A DNA stretch of 64,000 bases from Leucobacter sp. L43 (GCF_016597785.1 NZ_JAENJG010000002.1:434001-498000); one strand, 5' to 3'. Shown: positions 48,792 through 57,643, counted from the first letter of the stretch. A program made the numbers and translations. The notes: generated by a model from the letters alone, not told the origin.

Positions 48792-49754
48792 CTAGGCGCG
48801 TCGCAGCTCGCTCGGCGAGGCGTTGAACGCCGCCTTGAACACGCGGCTGAAATGCGCGGCGTCGGTGAAGCCCCAGCGCGCGGCGATGGTCGAGACGGTC
48901 CGATCCTGCAGCACCGGATCCAGCAGATCGGCACGGCACCGCTCGAGTCGACGCTCGCGTATCCAGGTCGACACCGTGGTGTCGGCTTCGCGGAAGAGGG
49001 AATGGAGGTGTCGCGTCGAGATGTAGTGCGCGGCGGCGATGGTGCTGGGGGAGAGAGCGGTGTCGCCGAGATGCGACTCGATGTACGCCGTGATCTTCTG
49101 CAGGAGGAGCTGATGCGGATCGCGCTGCGCTGGGTCGGCGTCGAGAATGCTCGAGAACAGGGTTCCCATGAGATCGAGACTCGTGTGCGCGAGCTTGGCG
49201 CGCACGCGCCCGTCGAGGTTCGCGAGCTGCGCGGGGAACTGTGAGAGGAACGCTGTGACGACAGGCGCGAGACCGCTGTGCTCGCGTCCCAGCGACACCG
49301 CTGTGAGCTGCTCCGTGAACGGGATGGGGAGGTCGACGCGATCCTTCGGGAACATCATGATGAGGTTCCGGAACTCCTCGCCGAAGAGCAGCGAGTACGG
49401 GCGCGACGTGTCGTAGACGGAGAGGTCTCCGGGGCGCATGACGACCTCGCGCCCGTCCTGCACGAGAATGCTGCTCCCAGACAGCAGCAGGCTCACCTTG
49501 TAGTAACCGCTTCCGCCATCAGCGATGGTCTCCGGCGTGCGCTCGACGAGGTGCGGGCGTGCGACGACTTCCGTGAAGACCACGTCATCGGCGTCGGCCG
49601 ACACCATCCGTGCGGAGAAGCGCCCGGCGTACTCCGTGGACACGCGCAGTGGCACGAAGGACGACGCGACCATCTGCCGGAACGCTCCGAGGTCGTCGGC
49701 ACGGGTGCGCTGGGCGTTCGCAAGGGCTTCGCTCTGCGTCATTGCAGTGTTCAT
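48792..49754 (-). CDS. AraC-family regulator (FeaR-like)
   Basis: A 320-residue regulator with an N-terminal AraC-binding-like domain (FSARMVSADADDVVFTEV, LVQDGREVVMRPGDLSVYD) and a C-terminal double HTH (LSPSTIAAAHYISTRHLHSL, then VSTIAARWGFTDAAHFSRVF). FeaR-type proteins activate amine or aromatic catabolism. AAGGGATCC precedes the ATG. It lies directly upstream of the MoaF-like gene and the Liv operon on the same strand and is the likely regulator of both. Confidence 0.9.
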   Translation of the reverse strand: MNTAMTQSEALANAQRTRADDLGAFRQMVASSFVPLRVSTEYAGRFSARMVSADADDVVFTEVVARPHLVERTPETIADGGSGYYKVSLLLSGSSILVQDGREVVMRPGDLSVYDTSRPYSLLFGEEFRNLIMMFPKDRVDLPIPFTEQLTAVSLGREHSGLAPVVTAFLSQFPAQLANLDGRVRAKLAHTSLDLMGTLFSSILDADPAQRDPHQLLLQKITAYIESHLGDTALSPSTIAAAHYISTRHLHSLFREADTTVSTWIRERRLERCRADLLDPVLQDRTVSTIAARWGFTDAAHFSRVFKAAFNASPSELRRA

Positions 49755-49866
49755 TCCAGGATCCCTTCGGCATCTCTGACGTTCGTGCTCGGGTTGGCGC
49801 ACCCGCACCGGAGGGGTCACTGCGATGCGCACCGCTCACGGCGTGTCACTTCGAGAGGATACACCT

Positions 49867-51141
49867 TCAGGCTCGAACGCTCGCGAGCGATGCGTCCAAG
49901 GCGTCGAGGAGGATCGGGAGCTCCGCTTCACCGAACGCGAGCGGTGGGCGCACCTTCAGAACGCTCTGGTCCCGGCCGATCCGCGAGATCAGCACCTTGC
50001 GCGCCTTCATCTCCTCGACGACCCGCGCCGCCAGTTCGGGCGCCGGCGCTCCGTCGATCGCGAAGTCGAGACCGAGGAACATGCCCGTGCCCTTCGCGGC
50101 TCGCACGAAGTCGTAGCTGTCCGCCACACCGTCCAAGTGGGCGCGTGCGGTGCGACCGAGGGATCGGGCCCTCGCCATCATCCCGTGCTCCTCCATTTCG
50201 AGCAGCACGGCCTCGCCCACCGCGGCCGAGACCGGGTTGCCGGCGAAGGTGTTGAAGAACTCGTTGCGCGAGCCGAAGGCGTCGAGCACCGGCTCGCTCG
50301 TGACCACGGCCGACATGGGGTGGCCGTTGCCCATCGGCTTCCCCATCGTGACGAGATCGGGGGAGAGGGCCGCGAGCTCGTGGCCCCACATGTAGGATCC
50401 GGTGCGGCCGAATCCGCTCTGCACCTCGTCCGCGATGACGAGTCCGCCGGCGACGCGCACGCGCGATGCGATCTCGGGCAGGAGACCCTCGGGCACGCGG
50501 GGCATGCCCTCCGTCGAGAAGAGCGGATCGAAGAGGCACGCCGCGACTCCGAACCCCGCCTCCTGCAGCGATGCGATCGCTGCGTCCACTTCGCTCAGGG
50601 TCGCGGCGAGCACATCGGCCTCCGGCCGGGAATCCCGATCGAGGTCGGGAATGCGGATCGCGCGCACGTGGGCTCCGAGCGGCTCGCGAGTCTCCAGGCC
50701 CGTCGTCATCTCGGCGAGCGCGATGGTCGTGCCGTGGTAGCTGTAATCGGAGACGATGACTCCGGTTGCGCCGGTGAGCTGGCGCGAGATGCGCAGTGCG
50801 AGTTCGTTCGCCTCCGAACCCGAGTTGCCGAAGAAGACGCGGTCCAGGTCGTCGGCGAAGGTTGCGAGCAGACGCTCGGAGTAGTCGATCACGCGGTCGT
50901 TGAGGTACCGGGTGTGCACGTTGAGCGTCGCGGCTTGATCCGCGAGCGCGCGGACCACCCGCTCGTTCGCGTGGCCGACGTGCGGCACGTTGTTGTAGCC
51001 GTCGAGGTACCGGTCGCCCGAGGCCTCGGTGAACCAGACGCCCTTGGCGGCGACGAATTGGAGCGGTTCGCGGTAGAAGAGCGGGGAGTAGGGGCCGATG
51101 GTGCGATTGCGGCGGGCGAGCAGGTCTGCGGTGGAGGACAT
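49867..51141 (-). CDS. Class III aminotransferase-fold enzyme, probable amino-alcohol-phosphate phospho-lyase
   Basis: A 424-residue PLP enzyme of aminotransferase class III: phosphate-binding FFGNSGSEANELALR, SDYSYHGTTIALAEM, the Asp in LVIADEVQSGFGRTGS, and the Schiff-base Lys in LVTMGKPMGNGHP. Its features (N-terminal RNRTIGPYSPLFYREPLQFV, and DGYNNVPHVGHANERVV) match the ethanolamine-phosphate / hydroxylysine-phosphate phospho-lyase subgroup. The kinase gene 47 nt upstream supports phospho-lyase rather than transamination. Phospho-lyases release an aldehyde, ammonia and phosphate. ATG 51141 follows ACAGGAACCC. Confidence 0.87.
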   Translation of the reverse strand: MSSTADLLARRNRTIGPYSPLFYREPLQFVAAKGVWFTEASGDRYLDGYNNVPHVGHANERVVRALADQAATLNVHTRYLNDRVIDYSERLLATFADDLDRVFFGNSGSEANELALRISRQLTGATGVIVSDYSYHGTTIALAEMTTGLETREPLGAHVRAIRIPDLDRDSRPEADVLAATLSEVDAAIASLQEAGFGVAACLFDPLFSTEGMPRVPEGLLPEIASRVRVAGGLVIADEVQSGFGRTGSYMWGHELAALSPDLVTMGKPMGNGHPMSAVVTSEPVLDAFGSRNEFFNTFAGNPVSAAVGEAVLLEMEEHGMMARARSLGRTARAHLDGVADSYDFVRAAKGTGMFLGLDFAIDGAPAPELAARVVEEMKARKVLISRIGRDQSVLKVRPPLAFGEAELPILLDALDASLASVRA

Positions 51142-51188
51142 GGGTTCCTGTCTGTGTGTGAGCGGCGGAGGCGATGCGGGTGCGGCCG

Positions 51189-52190
51189 TCAATCGGCGAT
51201 GAGGTCCTCGGCGAGCCGCACCACGTGCGGCAGCACGGTGCGCGCGTGCCATTCGGCAGTCGGTTCGCCGCGACGATCCGCCGACCAGCCGAGGTAGGTG
51301 AGTCCGCGAGCGAGGAGGATCGCCGGGAACACCTCGTGGTCGGCCTCGTCGAGTGGACGCACGGCCTCGTAGCCGGCGAACAGCGCGGAACGGTAGTCGG
51401 CGGCGCGCGGGTGCGGCGTGTAGAAGTAGAGCGCGGTGGCGAGGTCGAACAGGTGCCAGCCGGCCGCGAAGTCGTCGAAGTCGATGACCACCAGACCAGT
51501 CTCCGTCCGCAGCACGTTCTCGGGGGTGAGGTCGGCGTGGATCGGGCCGAATCGATGCGGAGGGGTGCCGTAGGCGGTGATCTGCTCGCGTACGCGTTCG
51601 ATCGCGCGAGAGACGGTCGCGCGCTCGTCTCCCACCAGCTCGGTGAGCCCGAGAGGATCGCCCCAGGCCGGTTCGCTGCCGATCAGGCCCTCGAGGTCCC
51701 AGTCGTCGCGAGACACGGCCATCGCGTAGCCGGAGCGCTCGGTGGCGGCGTGGAGCTCCCCGATCAGGCGTCCCAGTGCGGTGAAATCGGAGGGCTCGAG
51801 ATCTGCGGTGCCGGCGACCGCGGTGCGCTCGTCGCCGAACATGCCCCGGTTCGGGATCAGGCGCTGCACGTCGACCTGATGCGGCCCCACTGCGCTCTCG
51901 GCGCCGACCACGACGAAGCCGCTCCCGTCTGGCGCGGCGATGAACTCGGGCACCGCGACGCCTTCAGCGTGCAATGCGCGGACGAAGTCGAGTTCGCACC
52001 CGAGCTCCGCGTCGGAGTGGTAGCCCTGCCGGTGCACGCGCACCACGTACGGCCGATGATCGGAGTCGAATCGGTAGACGAAGTTCTCACGGTTCTTCAA
52101 GAGCTCCAGGTGCGTGGCGGCGTCGAAACCCCAGACGGTGATGGCTTCGCGGGCGAGGCCCTCGGCGATCTCGAGCGTCACGGTGGTCAT
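51189..52190 (-). CDS. APH-fold kinase (amino-alcohol or hydroxylysine-type)
   Basis: A 333-residue kinase of the aminoglycoside phosphotransferase / choline kinase fold: YVVRVHRQGYHSDAELGCEL (Lys/Arg lobe), the catalytic loop FGPIHADLTPENVL and metal Asp in VVIDFDDFAAGWHLFDLA. Hydroxylysine kinase and homoserine kinase type II are its closest style. It would phosphorylate the hydroxyl of an imported amino alcohol, for the phospho-lyase encoded immediately downstream. ATG 52190 follows GAGAGGA. A clear promoter and palindrome lie upstream. Confidence 0.87.
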   Translation of the reverse strand: MTTVTLEIAEGLAREAITVWGFDAATHLELLKNRENFVYRFDSDHRPYVVRVHRQGYHSDAELGCELDFVRALHAEGVAVPEFIAAPDGSGFVVVGAESAVGPHQVDVQRLIPNRGMFGDERTAVAGTADLEPSDFTALGRLIGELHAATERSGYAMAVSRDDWDLEGLIGSEPAWGDPLGLTELVGDERATVSRAIERVREQITAYGTPPHRFGPIHADLTPENVLRTETGLVVIDFDDFAAGWHLFDLATALYFYTPHPRAADYRSALFAGYEAVRPLDEADHEVFPAILLARGLTYLGWSADRRGEPTAEWHARTVLPHVVRLAEDLIAD

Positions 52191-52240
52191 CGGGGTCCTC
52201 TCGTCCGGGCGGGCCGGAATCGACGGACCACCGCAATCTG

Positions 52241-52276
52241 TACTCCGAGTATAGAAACTGAACGCTGCGTCCACAA
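52241..52276 (-). promoter_or_regulatory. Promoter and operator of the kinase/phospho-lyase pair
   Basis: On the minus strand TTGTGG (52276-52271) and TATACT (52253-52248) are 17 nt apart, a good sigma-70-type promoter. The palindrome TACTC-C-GAGTA (52241-52251) overlaps its -10. The divergent TetR gene at 52308 is the probable repressor. Confidence 0.65.
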
Positions 52277-52294
52277 GACTCGCCGGCGCCTTTG

Positions 52295-52300
52295 TAGACT
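52295..52300 (+). promoter_or_regulatory. -10 element of divergent tetR (probable leaderless start)
   Basis: TAGACT at 52295-52300 ends 7 nt before the GTG at 52308, so the transcript would begin at about the start codon. No ribosome-binding site is seen. Confidence 0.4.
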
Positions 52301-52307
52301 GGTCTCC

Positions 52308-52943
52308 GTGAGCACAGCACCATCCGCCTCGAACGCCCCTGAGCAGTCGCCTGATCGCCGCAGCCTTCGCGAGCGGAGACAGGAGCGCACCCGCCACGAG
52401 CTCGTCGATGCGGTACTCGAGATCATCGCCGAGGGCGGCCTCCCCGACGCTACGATCGAGCGGGTGTCAGAGGTGTCGGGCATCTCCAGGGGAACCGTGT
52501 ACGCGCATTATCCCGGCGGGAGGGACGCGCTGCTCCGCGATGCCTACGCCAGGCTGGGGCGCGAGCTCGTGGAGCGGACGCGCGCCGCCGCCGCCGCTGC
52601 GAACGACTGGCGGGAGAGCCTCTTGGCGCACGCGAGCGCCATGTTCGATCTCGCCGCCGATGCGCGGCTCGGGCACTTCTACAACGTGTCCGGACCGACG
52701 CTCGTCGTCGATGGGGCCGAGCGCGGCATCGGCTCGGGTGCGAGCGCGGCGATGATCGGCGACACCCTCCTCGCGGCGCAGCGCGGCGGAGCCGTCAGCG
52801 CGGAGGTCGACGCGCGGGCGACGGCGGTACTGCTCGTCGGCGCCCTCCGGGAATCGGCGATCGGCATCGCGTCGACACCGTCGGGGTCGACGACGTACTT
52901 CGCCGCGTTCACGCGCCTCATCGACGGCCTGGCCGCCGGCTGA
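52308..52943 (+). CDS. TetR-family regulator
   Basis: A 211-residue TetR protein. After a 30-residue basic tail the HTH reads ATIERVSEVSGISRGTVYAH, followed by YPGGRDALLRDAYARL. The GTG at 52308 is chosen because no ATG in frame precedes the conserved domain and a -10 lies 7 nt upstream. It is divergent from the kinase/phospho-lyase operon and likely represses it. It converges on a second, unrelated TetR gene, 14 nt apart. Confidence 0.87.
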   Translation: MSTAPSASNAPEQSPDRRSLRERRQERTRHELVDAVLEIIAEGGLPDATIERVSEVSGISRGTVYAHYPGGRDALLRDAYARLGRELVERTRAAAAAANDWRESLLAHASAMFDLAADARLGHFYNVSGPTLVVDGAERGIGSGASAAMIGDTLLAAQRGGAVSAEVDARATAVLLVGALRESAIGIASTPSGSTTYFAAFTRLIDGLAAG

Positions 52944-52957
52944 CCCTCGCCCCTCGC

Positions 52958-53521
52958 TCACCCCCGCAGTGAGCTGAGCAGTGCGTCGACCGCTTTGCGG
53001 GAGCGCGCTGTGCGCTTGGGCTCTCGGTCGAAATCGCCGATGAAGACATTGCCGAGTGCGGTGGAGATCACCCCCTGTGCGGCGACCTCGTGCTGCGCGG
53101 GGGTGGAACCGGGGTACGCGGCGGCGATGAAGGCGAGCAGTCGCTCCCGGGCGGACCCGTAGGCCTCGGCGAGCACCGCTGCGATGTCCTCCGATGATCG
53201 GGCGAGCTCGACGAAGGCGAGCACGATCGCGTTGTCGGAGCTCGAGCTCGCGAACTCCTCGCCGAAGAGGTAGTCGAGGGCGGGCTCGAGGGAGTCGACC
53301 CCTGGTGGGATGACGGCCGGCGCGACGTAGAAGGCGCGTGCGGCGTCGAGCAGCAGGCGATCCCGATTGCCGACGAAATGGCGTACGTGCCCGCGGGACA
53401 TGCCGGCGGCGTCGGCGATGCGATCGAGCGTGGTGCCGCTGATTCCGTGGTGCGCCATCGTCGTGAGGGTCGCTTCGATGATCTGCTCGCGGCGGGCGTC
53501 GGCGACTGAGGGGCGTGCCAT
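52958..53521 (-). CDS. TetR-family regulator (BetI-like C-domain)
   Basis: A 187-residue TetR protein: HTH TTLDRIADAAGMSRGHVRHF and VGNRDRLLLDAARAFY, then a helical ligand domain with YLFGEEFASSSSDNAIVLAF. It is divergent from the CocE-led operon at 53713. A TAGTCA-GACT-TGACTA palindrome overlapping the operon's -35 marks it as the likely repressor of that whole pathway. Confidence 0.88.
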   Translation of the reverse strand: MARPSVADARREQIIEATLTTMAHHGISGTTLDRIADAAGMSRGHVRHFVGNRDRLLLDAARAFYVAPAVIPPGVDSLEPALDYLFGEEFASSSSDNAIVLAFVELARSSEDIAAVLAEAYGSARERLLAFIAAAYPGSTPAQHEVAAQGVISTALGNVFIGDFDREPKRTARSRKAVDALLSSLRG

Positions 53522-53598
53522 GCGGGGTTCCTCTCCGGGGGACGGGGCGAGTCGTATCCCCGAAGACTAACGAGTATTTCACGGAGGTAAAAATTGTC

Positions 53599-53637
53599 TA
53601 GTCAGACTTGACTATTTACTGGGCTCACTCGTACATT
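53599..53637 (+). promoter_or_regulatory. Promoter and operator of the CocE/Dpp operon
   Basis: TAGTCA-GACT-TGACTA (53599-53614) is a perfect 16-bp palindrome. It includes the -35 TTGACT (53608-53613); TACATT (53632-53637), 18 nt further, is a fitting -10. The start codon is 75 nt downstream with AAAGGAG before it. The divergent TetR is the likely binder. Confidence 0.65.
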
Positions 53638-53712
53638 GTTCTCACCGGCACCCGCCGCAACTCGAATTCGCTCGTGCGAGAGCAGATTTCGACCCCGTCT
53701 CAAAGGAGTGAC

Positions 53713-55386
53713 ATGGCCGACTACTACCGCCTGGGCGCGGCGCCCGTGAGCGAACTCGCTCGAGAGCAGCGCGTGCGCACCCGCGACGGCGTGCACCTCG
53801 CCACAGACGTGTATCTGCCGTCCGCTGCCGACGGCACGAGAGACGACTCGCCGGGCGACACGATCCTCATCCGCCTGCCATACGACAAGAGCGGCGAGTA
53901 CACCTTCATCCCGCTCGTCGCGGAGTACCTGCTGCAGCACGGCTACCGCGTCGTCGCCCAAGACGTTCGCGGCAAGTTCCGCTCCGAAGGGGTGGCCCAG
54001 CTCTTCGTCAACGAGGTGCGCGACGGCGAGGACACACTCGACTGGATCATCGCGCAGCCGTGGTCGAACGGTCGCGTCGCCATGTGGGGCGACAGCTATT
54101 ACGGGTACACGCAGTGGGCCGCGGCCGCGAGCGGGCACCCCGCTCTGAAGGCGATCGCCCCGCGCGTCACGGGGACCGGCCTGGGCGAACCGGTGCACCG
54201 CGACCCCGGCGCCCGCGTGCGAGCCGTCGAGATGGGCATCACGAATCTGTACCCCCTCACGCACTTCCACGGCAACGACACCTTCCTCTGGGAGCCCGAC
54301 TGGTCGCGTCGCGATTTCGAGGCGCAGGCGGAGGCCTTCCAGCAGTGGGCGGGCACCCGGTCGCGCTCCTACGACCAATGGGTGCCGCACCCGGTGACCC
54401 TGCCTCGATTCCCGAACGGCAGCGCGTTCGCGGGGCGCTCGGTGCCAGTGCTGCACACGATCGGGTGGTGGGACAACTGCGCTCCGCTCTCTTGGGAGGA
54501 CGTCGCAGAGATGCAGCAGCACCCGGCGTGGGAAGCGCACCACTACCTCCGCATCGAGGCGATCGATCATGAGAGCTACCAGCTCGTCGAGGCCGAGGGC
54601 GACCGCGTGGCCGATCGCACCGAGCAGCAGATCCGAGCCATCCTGCCGCGCACGCTCGATCCCGCGTTGGAGTTCTTCGAGGTGTTCGTGCGGGGCTCCG
54701 GCACCGTCGCCGACATCCCGCGAGTCGTCTGGCAGCTGGCGGGAACGGATGAGGAGCGGATCGATCCCGTCTGGCCTCCTGCAGCATCGCGAACCGTCAC
54801 ACGCTACGCGACCGCCGAGGGCGGGCTCTCGCCCGAGCGCCCCGCCGCGAGCCGCGAGCGCACGTGGGTGCACGATCCGCAGGACCTCGTGCCCTCGACC
54901 GCTCCCGACGCCTTCTCATATCTGCTGCATCTGCCGGATGAGGCACCGCTCGGCGAGCGCGGAGACGTGATCGTCTTCACCGGCCCACAGCAGACGGAGG
55001 ACATCGATCTCGCCGGGCAGGTGCGCACCCGCGTACGCGTGCGTTCGACGGGGCCGGTCATGGACTGCTTCGTGCGCCTGCTCGATGTCGCTCCAGACGG
55101 CACCGCGGTGCGCTTCGCGCGCGGTCAGCAGCAGCTGCTCGATGCGACCGAGGCCGAGACGCTCGACATCGATCTCGGTCAGATCGGCTATCGATTGCGG
55201 GCGGGCCACCGGCTTCGGGTGCACGTATCGAGCAGCGACTACCCCGAGTTCCTCCCGCAGCCGGGCACCGGCCGCGATCCGTGGACGGACGGTCTCGAGA
55301 CCGAGCCGAACACGCAGACACTGATCATCGGGGGAGCCGACGCACTCGCGCTCGACCTCCCCGTACTGCAAGGAGCATTCGCATGA
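53713..55386 (+). CDS. CocE/NonD-family hydrolase (X-Pro dipeptidyl-peptidase S15 fold)
   Basis: A 557-residue hydrolase with the alpha/beta-hydrolase core of CocE and a C-terminal jelly-roll (about 340-557). The catalytic triad is visible: Ser128 in MWGDSYYGYTQW, Asp254 in IGWWDNCAP and His286 in IDHESYQL, numbers close to those of rhodococcal cocaine esterase. RVVAQDVRGKFRSEG is also typical. Members cut esters, amides or acylated beta-lactams. No signal peptide, so it works on an imported substrate. AAAGGAG precedes the ATG. First gene of the long operon; overlaps the DUF3237 gene (ATGA). Confidence 0.92.
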   Translation: MADYYRLGAAPVSELAREQRVRTRDGVHLATDVYLPSAADGTRDDSPGDTILIRLPYDKSGEYTFIPLVAEYLLQHGYRVVAQDVRGKFRSEGVAQLFVNEVRDGEDTLDWIIAQPWSNGRVAMWGDSYYGYTQWAAAASGHPALKAIAPRVTGTGLGEPVHRDPGARVRAVEMGITNLYPLTHFHGNDTFLWEPDWSRRDFEAQAEAFQQWAGTRSRSYDQWVPHPVTLPRFPNGSAFAGRSVPVLHTIGWWDNCAPLSWEDVAEMQQHPAWEAHHYLRIEAIDHESYQLVEAEGDRVADRTEQQIRAILPRTLDPALEFFEVFVRGSGTVADIPRVVWQLAGTDEERIDPVWPPAASRTVTRYATAEGGLSPERPAASRERTWVHDPQDLVPSTAPDAFSYLLHLPDEAPLGERGDVIVFTGPQQTEDIDLAGQVRTRVRVRSTGPVMDCFVRLLDVAPDGTAVRFARGQQQLLDATEAETLDIDLGQIGYRLRAGHRLRVHVSSSDYPEFLPQPGTGRDPWTDGLETEPNTQTLIIGGADALALDLPVLQGAFA

Positions 55387-55898
55387 GCACCTCACCTCCC
55401 GCTTCACGCATCACACCGGCGGAAGAGCTGGCGGCGCTGCCGGCTCCCCGGCTCGAATTCGTCTTCGAGATCCGGGCGACGATCGGACCCGATCTTCACA
55501 TCGGGCGCGGCGCCGACGAGCAGCTGAGCTTCACACCGGTGACCGGAGGCAGCGTGCACGGGCCAGAGTTCACCGGAGAGGTGCTGCCGGGCGGCGGGGA
55601 CTGGGCCGTGGGGCGATCCGCCACCGCCCAGCTCGAGGCGCGCTACCTGATCCGCGCCGACGACGGCTCGGTCATCGACGTGCTGAACCGCGGGTACTTC
55701 AGAGCGACTCCCGACCTGATCGCGCGCATGGAGGCCGGGGAAGACCTGCCGGAGACGACGGCCGGGCTCTACTTCCGCACCGCCCCGGTGTTTCAGACGG
55801 ACGCTCCCGCACACCGCTGGCTCGCGGAACACCAGTTCATCGGGCTCGCTCGCGACGACGCCGGGCAGGTCTGTATCCGCGTGTTCGTCGTTCGCTAG
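55383..55898 (+). CDS. DUF3237 protein 1
   Basis: A 171-residue protein of the DUF3237 family: LEFVFEIRATIG, GGSVHGPEFTGEVLPGGGDW, a long beta-hairpin region, VLNRGYFRA, YFRTAPVFQT and HQFIGLAR. The fold is a predicted beta barrel; no biochemical role is established that I can name. A paralog with the same blocks is encoded at 61214 in the same operon. ATGA overlap with the hydrolase implies coupled production, so it probably acts at a neighbouring step. Confidence 0.85.
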   Translation: MSTSPPASRITPAEELAALPAPRLEFVFEIRATIGPDLHIGRGADEQLSFTPVTGGSVHGPEFTGEVLPGGGDWAVGRSATAQLEARYLIRADDGSVIDVLNRGYFRATPDLIARMEAGEDLPETTAGLYFRTAPVFQTDAPAHRWLAEHQFIGLARDDAGQVCIRVFVVR

Positions 55899-55923
55899 AC
55901 CGCACCGCTCTCCTCAGCACACC

Positions 55924-55954
55924 CGCGGCCGGATCACCGACGATCAGGGCCGCG
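55924..55954 (+). other. Intercistronic hairpin before the Dpp binding-protein gene
   Basis: CGCGGCC (55924-55930) and GGCCGCG (55948-55954) pair over 7 bp with a 17-nt loop, 18 nt before the binding-protein ATG. It may stabilise the downstream message or reduce read-through. Confidence 0.35.
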
Positions 55955-55972
55955 CCATCGAAAGGACCCACC

Positions 55973-57616
55973 ATGTTTCGTTCCCGTGTGATCTCAGGCG
56001 CCGCGATCGGCGCCGTGGCGCTGCTCGCGCTGACCGCGTGCGCTCCGCGCGACGGCTCGTCCGGCGACACCCGCGCCAGCGTCGCGACAGCGGATCTCGT
56101 CGCGTCCACCCCGGCGGCCACGTCGCCGGTCGACGAAGTGACCTGGTCGATCGTCGAGGGCGAGCCGGCCACCCTGGATCCGGCCTCCTCAGCGAATCTC
56201 ATCATTCCGAACCTGTGCGACAACCTGCTCGCACTGCAGCCGGACTTCTCGGTCGAGCCCGGAGTCGCGACGCGAGCCGAGTGGACCGATCCGACCACCT
56301 TCGTCATCGAACTGCGCGACGATGTGACGTTCTGGGACGGCACGCCGCTCACCGCGGCAGACGTCGTCTACAGCCTCGAGCGCAATCGCTCGCCCGAGTC
56401 GCAGTGGTTCGCGGCCTTCGCGCTCGTCAGCGGCATCGAGGCGACGGGGGATCGCGAGGTCACGGTCACCTTCAACGCGCCCGACTCCACATTCCGCGAC
56501 GCGCTCGCCGGTGGCGGAGGAGCAGTGATGAGCGCCGCGTTCGGCGCTGAAGCCGGAGCCGATCTCGGCACGTCCGGCGGCGGACTGATGTGCACCGGCC
56601 CCTACGAGCTCGCAGACGGGGGGTGGACGCCCGGCGGCGAGATCGTCACGACGGCCAACCCCGACTACTGGAACGGTGCGCCGCTCGTCTCGACGCTCAC
56701 CTACGTGTTCGTCTCCGACGCATCGACGCTCGCCACCGCGCTCACGCAGGGCGAGATCGACGGCGCCCTGAACGTGTCGCCGAGCTCCCGTGCCGCCTTC
56801 GAGGGCGACGGGGCTGGCAGTCTGATCGTCGGGCCGTCGACGGCGTCCTACAGCTTCGGGCCCGCAACGTCGGAGGGGCCCGCGGCCAATCCAGCGATCC
56901 GACGCGCGCTGAGCCTGTCGATCGACCGGGAGCAGTACATCGACACCGTGCTGAACGGGTTCGGCGAACCGCAGCGCACGATCGTGCCGCCGTTCACGTT
57001 CCACGAGCTCGCGACCGCAGACGTGTATCAGGCCGGGTACGACGCGCTCCCCGCTCCGGATGTCGACCTCGACGCGGCGAAGAAGCTCGTCGACGAGAGC
57101 GGCGAAGACCTGAGTGCGCCGCTGGTGCTGGCCGTGCCGGCAGGCGCGACGGAGTTCAAGAACACGGCGCAGATCGTGCAGAGCGCCGCGAAGCAGATCG
57201 GCGTCGACATCGAGATCAACGAGATGCAGGCCTCCGACTTCGGGGCGATGTTCTACGACCCGGCCGCTCGTGAGGGAATCGACTTCGTCGCGACCCAGGG
57301 CTACCTCGAGACCCCCGGAGTGCTCGGCTACCCGTCGCTGTTCATGCTGCCGGAGGAACTCGGCGGCGTGTTCAACTGGAGCGGCTACGCCAACGAAGAG
57401 GTCACCGCGCACATGCAGGCGGCGCGCACGGCGGCTGACGAGCAGACCGCGGCCGAGGAGTTCGTCGCGGCGCAGGAGATCTTCGCGCCCGACATGCTCC
57501 AGATCACCCTCTCGGGCGCCTACCAGTTGAGCTACGTGAACGACGATCTCACCGGCATCACCACTTCGGTCGCGGTGTACAGCAGCCCCTGGGCGCTGCA
57601 CCTCGGCGGGCAGTAG
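55973..57616 (+). CDS. ABC importer binding lipoprotein, peptide/nickel family 5
   Basis: A 547-residue lipoprotein: signal peptide ending LLALTAC with lipid Cys23, then a DppA/OppA-type binding domain (VTWSIVEGEPATLDPASSAN, FVIELRDDVTFWDGTPLTAA, DYWNGAPLV, AIRRALSLSIDREQYIDTVL). A stretch rich in Ala, Ser and Thr links the anchor. Family members bind peptides but also glycosides, opines and other amides. CGAAAGGACCCACC precedes the ATG. It opens the transporter part of the operon. Confidence 0.92.
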   Translation: MFRSRVISGAAIGAVALLALTACAPRDGSSGDTRASVATADLVASTPAATSPVDEVTWSIVEGEPATLDPASSANLIIPNLCDNLLALQPDFSVEPGVATRAEWTDPTTFVIELRDDVTFWDGTPLTAADVVYSLERNRSPESQWFAAFALVSGIEATGDREVTVTFNAPDSTFRDALAGGGGAVMSAAFGAEAGADLGTSGGGLMCTGPYELADGGWTPGGEIVTTANPDYWNGAPLVSTLTYVFVSDASTLATALTQGEIDGALNVSPSSRAAFEGDGAGSLIVGPSTASYSFGPATSEGPAANPAIRRALSLSIDREQYIDTVLNGFGEPQRTIVPPFTFHELATADVYQAGYDALPAPDVDLDAAKKLVDESGEDLSAPLVLAVPAGATEFKNTAQIVQSAAKQIGVDIEINEMQASDFGAMFYDPAAREGIDFVATQGYLETPGVLGYPSLFMLPEELGGVFNWSGYANEEVTAHMQAARTAADEQTAAEEFVAAQEIFAPDMLQITLSGAYQLSYVNDDLTGITTSVAVYSSPWALHLGGQ

Positions 57617-57643
57617 TCGGCGGAGCTGCGCGGAAGGACCGAC

